NCBI GenBank assembly: GCA_947464365.1
Contig: CANHWS010000142.1
Coordinates: 1-8,700, forward strand
DNA: 8,700 bases
Source of the DNA: Cytophagaceae bacterium
GTDB lineage: Bacteria > Bacteroidota > Bacteroidia > Cytophagales > Flexibacteraceae
Direction: 5' to 3'
Shown: in pieces, positions 1 through 6,396 of the stretch
How positions within the stretch are numbered: the first letter of the stretch is position 1
Layout: every line of letters begins with the position of its first letter
Position numbers and translations under genes: made by a program
Notes under the pieces: generated by a model
The model's input: the letters and a program-made list of their open reading frames with translations, nothing else
The model's database searches: none
Told to the model about the DNA's origin: nothing

Positions 1-946
1 ACTGGAGGCTAGGCTCCCAACCTAGCTCATGCATGATTTTGTTGGCATCGATCGCATAGCGCAAGTCATGCCCTGCACGATCTGTGACATAAGTGATTAG
101 CTGTGCACTTTCGCCGGGTAGCCGCACCAATTTTTCGTCCATCACCTTGCATAGCAGGTGGACGATGTCGATGTTACGCCATTCGTTAAACCCACCAATG
201 TTATAGGTGTCTCCATTTTGGCCTTTGTGATAGACTATGTCGATCGCCCGGGCATGATCAACAACATAAAGCCAATCACGGACGTTTTCGCCCTTGCCAT
301 AAACTGGCAGTGGCTTATTGTTGATGATGTTCCGGATCATGAGTGGCAGCAACTTCTCGGGGAATTGATTAGGTCCATAATTGTTGCTACAGTTGCTGAT
401 CACGATCGGCAATTTGTAAGTGTTATGGTAGGCCCGTACGAAGTGATCGCTACTGGCTTTACTAGCCGAATATGGGGATTGAGGGTCGTATGACGTGGTC
501 TCTAGGAAAAAGTCTTCTGGATTATGCAGGCTGCCGTAAACCTCGTCGGTGCTTACGTGGTAGAAGCGTTTGCCATCCATTTGGCCTGCCCAAGCGGCTT
601 TTGCAGCGTTTAGTAGGTTAACAGTGCCTACTACATTGGTCATCACAAATTCAAGTGGATGGGTGATGCTGCGGTCAACATGGCTTTCAGCAGCAAGGTG
701 GATCACGCCTGTAAACTCGTACTGGCTGAATAGCGTTGTCAAGAACGCAGCATCGGTAATGTCGCCACGAACAAAGGTATAGTTCGGTGCATCCTCAATA
801 TCGGTGAGGTTCTCGAGGTTGCCCGCGTAGGTCAACTTGTCAAGGTTGACAATTTGGTAATCAGGATACTTGTTGACGAAAAGGCGAACAACGTGCGAAC
901 CGATGAAGCCGGCACCGCCAGTGATGAGCAGGGTTTGGGTAGCCAT
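1..946 (-). CDS. rfbB: dTDP-glucose 4,6-dehydratase, 3' end outside window
   Basis: Converts dTDP-D-glucose to dTDP-4-keto-6-deoxyglucose in the cytosol, the second step toward dTDP-L-rhamnose and other deoxysugars of surface polysaccharide. Reading the minus strand from the ATG at 946 gives 315 codons without a stop; the frame leaves the window at base 1. Full-length relatives have about 350 residues, so roughly 35 C-terminal residues are missing. It is an extended short-chain dehydrogenase: Rossmann motif TGGAGFIGSH (residues 9-18), STDEVYG (132-138) carrying the Thr-Asp-Glu catalytic triplet of RmlB enzymes, catalytic Tyr159 and Lys163 in SPYSASKAS, NNYGP (188-192), RDWLYV (223-228) and DRAGHDLRYAID (289-300). 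All expected catalytic residues are present. The start is supported by the position of the Rossmann motif and by a TAnnTTTG box 7 bases upstream. The other rhamnose-pathway genes, if linked, would lie to the left, outside the window. Confidence 0.96.
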   Translation of the reverse strand, partial: MATQTLLITGGAGFIGSHVVRLFVNKYPDYQIVNLDKLTYAGNLENLTDIEDAPNYTFVRGDITDAAFLTTLFSQYEFTGVIHLAAESHVDRSITHPLEFVMTNVVGTVNLLNAAKAAWAGQMDGKRFYHVSTDEVYGSLHNPEDFFLETTSYDPQSPYSASKASSDHFVRAYHNTYKLPIVISNCSNNYGPNQFPEKLLPLMIRNIINNKPLPVYGKGENVRDWLYVVDHARAIDIVYHKGQNGDTYNIGGFNEWRNIDIVHLLCKVMDEKLVRLPGESAQLITYVTDRAGHDLRYAIDANKIMHELGWEPSLQ

Positions 947-953
947 AGTGCCA

Positions 954-961
954 CAAAAATA
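954..961 (-). promoter_or_regulatory. Bacteroidota -7 promoter box of rfbB
   Basis: The minus strand reads TATTTTTG, an exact match to the Bacteroidota sigma factor -7 consensus TAnnTTTG. It ends only 7 bases before the rfbB ATG, so transcription would start within a few bases of the start codon or on it. A TTTG lies 15 bases upstream of the box, somewhat close for a -33 element, so the second half of the promoter is uncertain. Confidence 0.55.
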
Positions 962-1277
962 CAGAACAAGCCCCAACAAACCGTGAGCCAATCTCAAATG
1001 CAATCCTCGTTCGCAGATTCGTGGCCTTTACTTCTTAATCTCACTACATCCATCTAGCACATGTCATGGGTCTGCTTTCCGCAAGACGGAAGTAGTTTGC
1101 CTATGGCTTAAAATAATGACTAAGCCCAAAAGTCATCAACGCTTAAGTTACGGCCATGTTAAGTCCGTAATATTAGCTTGACAATCTCATAAACAAGGTT
1201 CTTGCTTAATCGAATGGCCCATATCTAGCCGATTTGACCACGGTATGGTCCGATTTACCTGCCTGATTTTACTTATT

Positions 1278-1380
1278 TGTTAAGGATTGAGCCTCTCTGT
1301 TAATAAACGAGGTGTTGGGCTTAACAGTGTTGGCAAATGCTTTAACAGAGCCTTAATTTTTTGGCCCAGTTGGATTAACA
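1278..1380 (+). promoter_or_regulatory. phased TTAACA repeats, putative operator of the receptor gene
   Basis: The hexamer TTAACA lies on the plus strand at 1321-1326, 1342-1347 and 1375-1380, and inverted as TGTTAA at 1278-1283 and 1298-1303. Start-to-start distances of the plus copies are 21 and 33 bases, near multiples of 10.5-11. Weaker matches fall on or close to the same register: TTGGCA 1330, TTAATT 1353, TTGGCC 1361. Two of the copies form a longer inverted pair, CTCTGTTAA 1295-1303 and TTAACAGAG 1342-1350. Direct repeats with an 11-base period are the usual target layout of OmpR/PhoB-type response regulators, and TTAACA resembles the half-site of Bacillus PhoP. The regulator and signal here are inferred, not shown. 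Confidence 0.4.
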
Positions 1381-1389
1381 CGATAGTTG

Positions 1390-1397
1390 GTGTTTTG
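1390..1397 (+). promoter_or_regulatory. possible weak -7 element of the receptor gene
   Basis: GTGTTTTG matches the TTTG half of the Bacteroidota -7 box but lacks its TA. It lies 9 bases downstream of the last TTAACA copy, a geometry reminiscent of activator-dependent Pho promoters, where the activator site replaces the upstream element. Transcription from it would give a leader of about 25 bases before the ATG at 1429. This is a suggestion only; no exact TAnnTTTG box was found in the right place. Confidence 0.2.
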
Positions 1398-1428
1398 CAC
1401 CGTGAAAACGAAACGCGTATCCGGATTT

Positions 1429-4248
1429 ATGATTGAACTGTTACGAAGGGTCTATTTGGTGCTGATTTTGACCTCAATTTCTAGCCTAGGATATGCCCAA
1501 ACAGGCATCATTAGGGGGGTAATCAAGGACTTTGTTACCTATGAGCCAATCCCAGGGGTTAATGTCGTAATAGAAGGATCAACTATAGGGGCAGTAACCA
1601 ACATCGAAGGGGAGTTTGCAATCACCAAAGCCCCAGCTGGTGTGCACACCGTTGTGATTAGTTACATCGGGTACGAGCCTGTCAAGATCGGTAACGTCCG
1701 TGTTGAGGCTGGCCGTGCAACAATCATTAGCACCACCATTAAGGAAAGCACTACCAATACGCAAGAGGTCGAGGTTGTCGCCCAAAAGCTAACCAATACC
1801 AATGTCAGCATCGTTACGGAGGTTCGGAAGGCCGAACAGGTTGCTGTGGGCGTGTCAGCCGAACAAATCAGCCAAACACAGGACCGTGATGTGGCGCAGG
1901 TCCTGAAGCGAGTACCAGGATTGGCTCTTGTTGATGATCGCTTTGCGATGATCCGCGGCCTGAGCGAACGCTATAACACAACCATGCTCAACGACGTAAT
2001 TGCCCCGAGTATGGAGGTTGACTCGCGTGCCTTCAGCTTTGACCTATTGCCTAGTAGCATCATTGAGAGGGTCATGATCTACAAAACAGGTAGTGCCGAC
2101 TTACCAGGCGAGTTTGCTGGTGGTGTGATCAAGATTTACACCAAGAATATACCTGACCGCAATCAGACAGAGTTTTCGTTTAGCTCAGGATACCGAGCTG
2201 GCACTACTTTTAGCAACTACCAGTCACAGCCCATAGGGCAAACAGATTGGCTTGGCTTTGACAACAGCCTAAGGCAGGTCCCGGACAATTTTCCTAGTAC
2301 CCAGCGCCTCCAGTCTGACAACTTTGTCCCGACCGATGCTGAGATTAATGCCTATAAGGACTACCGCAACAACTGGGCATATACCTCGACTCCGGCTCAG
2401 CCAGACCTTAGGGCTAACTTGCTTATCGCACGCAAAATGGCAATTGCTGGTATCCAGATCGGCAACATTACTAACATCAGTTATAGCAATACCTACCAGT
2501 CTTACCAAAACGCATTCAACCGTTACGAGGCATATAACGCTGCCCTTGGCAAAAGTGACACCAACTTTAGCTATACCGATAAGGTATTTAGCAACAACGT
2601 TCGGCTTGGGGTTGTGCATAATTGGTCAGCCGTTTTCAGCCCAAAGCATAAGCTTGATTTCAAGAACTTCTTCACTCAGCTAGGCACCACCGAAAATACA
2701 TTTCGTGACGGCAAAATCAAGGTTCAAGGCAGTGATATCCAAAGCTATGCATTTAGGTATGAGTCAAGGATGATTTACTCTGGCCAGCTGAGCGGTACAC
2801 ATGATTTCTCAGAGCGCCTGCAATTAAAGTGGACGACTGGTTTTGGATTCACGAACCGTCAAGAACCGGACTACCGTCGTGTGCGTTACACTCGCGAGTC
2901 CACTCCTGACCCAGATTTTGGTCTCCAACCATTCACCGCCATTTTTGGCCGTACGGTATCCTTGACTGATGCGGCCCGTTTCAGCTCTAAACTAAATGAG
3001 CGGATCTATACCCTTAATGTCGGCGTTACCTACAAACTCAATCCTGAAGAAGAAGACGAGGAAAAACAGATCAAGGTCCGTACTGGTGTGTTTGGAGAGT
3101 TTAAAAACCGTCAGTTCAACGCTCGCCTTTTGGGCTATACATCCTCCAACTTTAACCTTGGTACCAAACCAATCGATCAGATTTTTGCCGCCGATCAAAT
3201 AGGGCTTAATGGATTCCTGTATGGTGACGGAACCAACCCCACAGATGCTTACCTCGCGAGCAACAACCTAATGGCAGGGTATGTCAATGTCTATTGGCCA
3301 ATAACTAAACAGTTTAATGTTTCGGCTGGCATAAGGCTCGAGCACAATCATCAAAAGCTCAACAGCACAGGATATGGTGGTGCTAGCATCGAGTATAACA
3401 AACCAGTGCTTTCACCTTTGCCATCCCTGAACCTGACCTATAACATTAACGAAAAGCATCTTATCCGTACTGGCTATTTTATCTCCGTCAACAGGCCAGA
3501 GTTTCGCGAGGTGGCGCCCTTCAACTACTATGACTTTAGTTTTGAGCGTTCTATCCTTGGTAACGATTCACTGCAAGTCCCTACCATCCATAACCTAGAT
3601 CTTCGCTGGGAATTCTATCCTAGCAAAGGAGAGGTTATTACGTTTGGTGGTTTCGTTAAACGGTTCAACAATCCTATTGAGGCCACTATCATCCCTGGCA
3701 GTAGCGAGCTTAATATGCGCCCTCGAAATGCCAATTATGCCACAAGCCTAGGCCTTGAGCTGGAGTTGCGCAAAAGCCTCAACTTCATTGGGCCACAAGC
3801 TATCTGGTCTGACTTGTCTGTGGTTTGTAACGCCACCGTTATTAATAACGTCATCAACCTTGGTGATAGGGGTGGGGTAGAGGCTTCTTCTCGCCCTATG
3901 TATGCCCAGAGTCCCTACCTGGTCAATGCAGGCCTGTATTACCAGTCTGACAAGTACGGCTTTCAGGCCAATGTACTCTATAATGTTGTTGGCCCCAGGA
4001 TATGGGCAGTGGGTAACTTCCGTTTCCCGGCCGTGTATGAAATGCCCCGCAACGTCATCGATCTCAACTTTGCTAAGGAGATCGGTAAATACCTCGAGTT
4101 CAGGCTGAGTGTTAAAGACCTACTCAACCAACCAATGCGCTTGCTTCAGGACTCAAATGGCGATGGCAAACCAACCAATGCTGACGAGTCCATCATGAAC
4201 TATAACACTGGTACCTACTCTACAGTCGGCATTACCGTCAAGCTCTAA
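1429..4248 (+). CDS. TonB-dependent outer-membrane receptor with N-terminal carboxypeptidase-regulatory-like domain
   Basis: A 939-residue outer-membrane barrel that would import a ligand using TonB-ExbBD energy. I chose the ATG at 1429 because it begins directly with a signal peptide (hydrophobic core about residues 8-20, cleavage likely after GYA at 23). TTG 1387 and GTG 1402 are in-frame alternatives that only add a charged prefix. After the signal come a carboxypeptidase-regulatory-like beta-sandwich (about 26-108, with PIPGVNVVIEGS and NIEGEFAI), a TonB-box-like QEVEVVAQK (112-120), a plug (about 125-235, with RGL at 176-178 and EFAGGVIKI from 228), and a barrel to the C-terminus. The extension is usual in Bacteroidota receptors. 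An acidic stretch (PEEEDEE, 539-545) and a calcium-loop-like DSNGDG (908-913) lie between barrel strands. The last residue is Leu rather than the common Phe. The gene precedes a T9SS cargo gene by 136 bases and is probably co-transcribed with it. The substrate cannot be read from the sequence; it is not a clear SusC. Confidence 0.93.
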   Translation: MIELLRRVYLVLILTSISSLGYAQTGIIRGVIKDFVTYEPIPGVNVVIEGSTIGAVTNIEGEFAITKAPAGVHTVVISYIGYEPVKIGNVRVEAGRATIISTTIKESTTNTQEVEVVAQKLTNTNVSIVTEVRKAEQVAVGVSAEQISQTQDRDVAQVLKRVPGLALVDDRFAMIRGLSERYNTTMLNDVIAPSMEVDSRAFSFDLLPSSIIERVMIYKTGSADLPGEFAGGVIKIYTKNIPDRNQTEFSFSSGYRAGTTFSNYQSQPIGQTDWLGFDNSLRQVPDNFPSTQRLQSDNFVPTDAEINAYKDYRNNWAYTSTPAQPDLRANLLIARKMAIAGIQIGNITNISYSNTYQSYQNAFNRYEAYNAALGKSDTNFSYTDKVFSNNVRLGVVHNWSAVFSPKHKLDFKNFFTQLGTTENTFRDGKIKVQGSDIQSYAFRYESRMIYSGQLSGTHDFSERLQLKWTTGFGFTNRQEPDYRRVRYTRESTPDPDFGLQPFTAIFGRTVSLTDAARFSSKLNERIYTLNVGVTYKLNPEEEDEEKQIKVRTGVFGEFKNRQFNARLLGYTSSNFNLGTKPIDQIFAADQIGLNGFLYGDGTNPTDAYLASNNLMAGYVNVYWPITKQFNVSAGIRLEHNHQKLNSTGYGGASIEYNKPVLSPLPSLNLTYNINEKHLIRTGYFISVNRPEFREVAPFNYYDFSFERSILGNDSLQVPTIHNLDLRWEFYPSKGEVITFGGFVKRFNNPIEATIIPGSSELNMRPRNANYATSLGLELELRKSLNFIGPQAIWSDLSVVCNATVINNVINLGDRGGVEASSRPMYAQSPYLVNAGLYYQSDKYGFQANVLYNVVGPRIWAVGNFRFPAVYEMPRNVIDLNFAKEIGKYLEFRLSVKDLLNQPMRLLQDSNGDGKPTNADESIMNYNTGTYSTVGITVKL

Positions 4249-4268
4249 AATTGGTTTGTTACTTCTAC

Positions 4269-4280
4269 GATCCTAGGATC
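4269..4280. repeat. 12-base perfect palindrome between receptor and T9SS cargo genes
   Basis: GATCCTAGGATC is its own reverse complement and is followed by an overlapping shorter palindrome, AGGATCCT (4275-4282). It lies 21 bases after the receptor stop codon. No T-run follows, so it does not look like a terminator; it could be a small protein-binding site or an RNA hairpin between the two cistrons. Confidence 0.35.
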
Positions 4281-4384
4281 CTGATGCAGTAAGCCAGATT
4301 AGTCTTACCCATTTATTCGAAAACACCACCAATCTACAATCCACCCAGTTTCTATCGCTTATCCAACCTTTGCCAACAGTAATT

Positions 4385-6013
4385 ATGAAAACGTTTTTAC
4401 GCAGTCTCGTTATCGGATTGATGATCACGGTCAGTGCATTCATCAGTAATGCCCAACAAGTGGTGACACTTTCAGGCAGCATCACTGCCAATACCACGCT
4501 TGACAATACCAACATTTACTTGCTGCAAGGCTTTGTATATGTTCGGTCGGGTGCAACCCTCACCATCCCAGCTGGTACTCTCATCAAAGGTGACCGCACG
4601 AGTAAAGGCACTTTGATCATTGAGCGTGGTGCCAAGATCATGGCACAAGGTACAGCCGCCCTACCAATCGTCTTCACCAGTAACCAAGCACCTGGCCTCC
4701 GTAGCTATGGCGACTGGGGCGGTGTCGTTATCTGCGGTAACGCAACCCAGAATCAACCCGGCTCACCAATCATCGAAGGTGGTGTTGGCAGTGCCTTTGG
4801 CGGCACTGATGACACCGATAACTCTGGTGTCCTCAGCTATGTCCGGATTGAGTTTGCTGGCATTCCGCTTGTCCCAGGCAACGAGATTAATGGCCTCACG
4901 ATGGGTGCTGTTGGCTCTGGCACCACAATCGATCACGTACAAGTATCTTACTGTGGTGATGACGCCTTTGAGTGGTTTGGTGGTACTGTTAATGCCAAAC
5001 ACCTGATTTCGTTCCGCACTTGGGATGATGACTTTGATACCGATTTTGGTTTCCGCGGTAATGTGCAGTTTGGCCTTGCCCTGCGCGACCCTAAAGTGGC
5101 TGACCAAAGCCGTAGCAACTTCTTCGAGGCTGACAACGATGCCACTGGGTCGGATAATACACCATTTTCGGCCTCTACCTTTAGCAATATTACGGCTGCT
5201 GTAATTCCTGGGCCGGACACACTTCATCGTCTCAATGGCCGTGATGCTCACCTTCGCCGCAACACTAGGTCTTCGATCTTCAACTCTGTTTTGGCTGGTA
5301 TGAATACCGGTATTTTGCTAGATGGTGCTAAGTGCGAGGCCAATGCCAGTAGCAACGCACTCGAGCTTAATAATAACATCCTACATGCTCGTCGCAGCTC
5401 TAGCCTTTTCCAAGTTGCAACAGGAAGTACCTTTTTGTCAACACTTGCATCTTGGTTTACCACAGGCCGTGGTAACGATACGACTAGTGTTGCACCTGCA
5501 ATAGCGTACCAAGCATTGGGTGTTAGTGCTAACTTCTTTAACCTCCAGAATCCAGATTTTAGCATTACTGCCCCATCACTCATGGCTACAGGAGCAGCTT
5601 TCACCTCTGGTCGTTTGGCTTCCAGCTTTTTTGATCGTGTTACCTATCGTGGTGCCATCAACCCTGCCAACCCTACCGATTGGATGGCTGGTTGGACCAA
5701 TTTTGACCCGTTGAACACCAACTATTCTGCTCCATTAAGTCTTGCCAGCGGCATTACGACCAAGCCAATAGCTTTATTCCCGAACCCAACATCAGGCAAT
5801 ACCACCCTTGTCGCTGACGTAGCAACAGCAACTGAAGTTAACTTGATGATAACCGATCTCACAGGCCGCAAAGTAATGGGCACCACCCACGCACTTGAGG
5901 CTGGGTCTAACATGATCCCAGTCCAGACTACGGGTTTGCCGAACGGCATCTATAATGTCAGTATCAGCAACGGACGTGCTAGTAGCACCCAACGTTTGGT
6001 GATCAGCCAATAA
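4385..6013 (+). CDS. secreted beta-helix-like protein with T9SS type A sorting domain
   Basis: A 542-residue exported protein. The ATG at 4385 starts a signal peptide (MKTFLRSLVIGLMITVSAF..., cleavage probably after SNA at 23); the TTG at 4370 is in frame but adds only five residues. The body has the short repeated beta segments of right-handed parallel helices: ATLTIPAGTLIKGD, GDWGGVVICGNA, VLSYVRIEFAG, INGLTMGAVGSG and IDHVQVSY. A conserved acidic core includes CGDDAFEWFGG (190-200) and WDDDFDTDFGF (213-223). Residues about 463-542 form a T9SS type A sorting domain: FPNPTSG, then ITDLTGRKV, then LPNGIYNVSISNG and a C-terminal QRLVISQ. The protein should therefore cross the outer membrane by T9SS and be anchored to the surface or released. 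I recognise the body as a Bacteroidota family often found beside TonB receptors; its biochemical role is unknown to me. Its position behind a receptor suggests ligand capture on the cell surface. Confidence 0.9.
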   Translation: MKTFLRSLVIGLMITVSAFISNAQQVVTLSGSITANTTLDNTNIYLLQGFVYVRSGATLTIPAGTLIKGDRTSKGTLIIERGAKIMAQGTAALPIVFTSNQAPGLRSYGDWGGVVICGNATQNQPGSPIIEGGVGSAFGGTDDTDNSGVLSYVRIEFAGIPLVPGNEINGLTMGAVGSGTTIDHVQVSYCGDDAFEWFGGTVNAKHLISFRTWDDDFDTDFGFRGNVQFGLALRDPKVADQSRSNFFEADNDATGSDNTPFSASTFSNITAAVIPGPDTLHRLNGRDAHLRRNTRSSIFNSVLAGMNTGILLDGAKCEANASSNALELNNNILHARRSSSLFQVATGSTFLSTLASWFTTGRGNDTTSVAPAIAYQALGVSANFFNLQNPDFSITAPSLMATGAAFTSGRLASSFFDRVTYRGAINPANPTDWMAGWTNFDPLNTNYSAPLSLASGITTKPIALFPNPTSGNTTLVADVATATEVNLMITDLTGRKVMGTTHALEAGSNMIPVQTTGLPNGIYNVSISNGRASSTQRLVISQ

Positions 6014-6063
6014 CCCAAAAGTGGACTGCATTTCTATTGTGGTCCTGACCTTACCCAATCTGC

Positions 6064-6096
6064 AAAACGCCTACCTAATATTAGGTGGGCGTTTTT
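6064..6096 (+). terminator. intrinsic terminator after the T9SS cargo gene
   Basis: AAAACGCCTACCTAA (6064-6078) pairs with TTAGGTGGGCGTTTT (6081-6095) over 15 positions with a single G-T wobble, followed by a T-run to 6096. It lies 50 bases after the stop codon and would end the receptor/cargo transcript. The A-run on its left side means it could also act on the minus strand. Confidence 0.85.
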
Positions 6097-6245
6097 GTGC
6101 TTTAAAGGAGTGGCTCCTGATAGTTTTGAAGCCATTAGCTTGGCTTGCCTTACCGAACAACTTAACTCATCTTGCCTTCTGGCAATGCTACCTAGGGAGG
6201 GTTACGTGGACTCTTTGGAGTTCATGCCCTTATAACAGCAAGCCG

Positions 6246-6280
6246 AGTAGTCAGCCTAAGGTGGGCTGGGCTACTTTTGC
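6246..6280 (+). terminator. possible second terminator-like hairpin
   Basis: AGTAG-T-CAGCC (6246-6256) can pair with GGCTG-GG-CTACT (6264-6275) as two five-base helices around a small internal loop; TTTTGC follows. It could be a backup terminator for plus-strand transcripts or the 3' end of an unannotated small RNA. The internal loop and short T-run make it weak. Confidence 0.3.
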
Positions 6281-6334
6281 ACCCTAGTTATAGGGCTGCG
6301 CTCAAGTGCCAGAGGTCGCCACTATAGGACTTGT

Positions 6335-6370
6335 CTCCAAAACAAAACCCCAGCTTGAATGCCAGGGTTT
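6335..6370 (-). terminator. intrinsic terminator after the MCE-family gene
   Basis: On the minus strand AAACCCTGGC (6370-6361) pairs with GCTGGGGTTT (6354-6345) over ten positions including two G-T wobbles, with a six-base loop. It is followed by TGTTTTGGAG (6344-6335), whose T-rich start supports termination. It lies about 27 bases after the stop codon of the MCE-family gene. Confidence 0.65.
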
Positions 6371-6396
6371 GTCATTGTCAGTAATGTTAGATGGAT

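Larger units (their letters stand above)
947..1428. other. divergent intergenic region rfbB / TonB receptor
   Basis: These 482 bases separate the divergent rfbB and receptor genes. I see no credible gene here: the only open frame, 854-1057 on the plus strand, mostly overlaps rfbB and has no recognisable content. The left end carries the rfbB promoter box. The middle (about 1060-1270) has no feature I can name beyond the imperfect direct repeat TTAAGTTACGG / TTAAGTCCGTA near 1143-1170. The right third holds the TTAACA array described separately. Confidence 0.7.
6014..6396. other. convergent intergenic region with serial hairpins
   Basis: These 383 bases lie between two convergent genes. Besides the terminators at each end they contain short hairpins in a row on the plus strand: AGGAG/CTCCT (6106-6118), AAGCCA/TGGCTT (6129-6146), GGACTC/GAGTTC with a TTTG loop (6208-6223), a longer imperfect one at 6246-6275, and CCCTA/TAGGG (6282-6295). 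The open frame 6021-6287 runs through the terminator and has no recognisable content, so I do not call it a gene. No tRNA or known small RNA was recognised. Confidence 0.5.

Noticed and set aside
158..1057. Plus-strand open frames at 158-493, 570-782 and 854-1057
   Set aside because: They lie wholly or mostly antisense to rfbB, whose minus-strand reading shows every catalytic motif of the family; their translations resemble no family I know.
1387..1428. TTG 1387 or GTG 1402 as start of the receptor gene
   Set aside because: Both put a charged prefix before the signal peptide; the ATG at 1429 gives a standard one. GTG 1402 cannot be fully excluded.
2269..2683. Overlapping open frames on both strands inside the receptor gene (2269-2619 minus, 2324-2683 plus)
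   Set aside because: Both are shadows of the continuous receptor frame, which carries recognisable barrel sequence through this stretch.
4763..5251. 162-codon minus-strand open frame inside the T9SS cargo gene
   Set aside because: Its length comes from the codon composition of the plus-strand gene; it has no domain features and lies opposite the best-conserved part of that gene.
1429..6013. SusC/SusD-type polysaccharide utilisation locus
   Set aside because: The partner gene has a T9SS sorting domain and beta-helix-like body with no lipobox or SusD features, and no glycoside hydrolase genes lie nearby in the window.
6021..6287. 88-codon plus-strand open frame after the T9SS cargo gene
   Set aside because: It runs straight through the strong terminator hairpin at 6064-6096 and shows no recognisable domain, so translation is unlikely.
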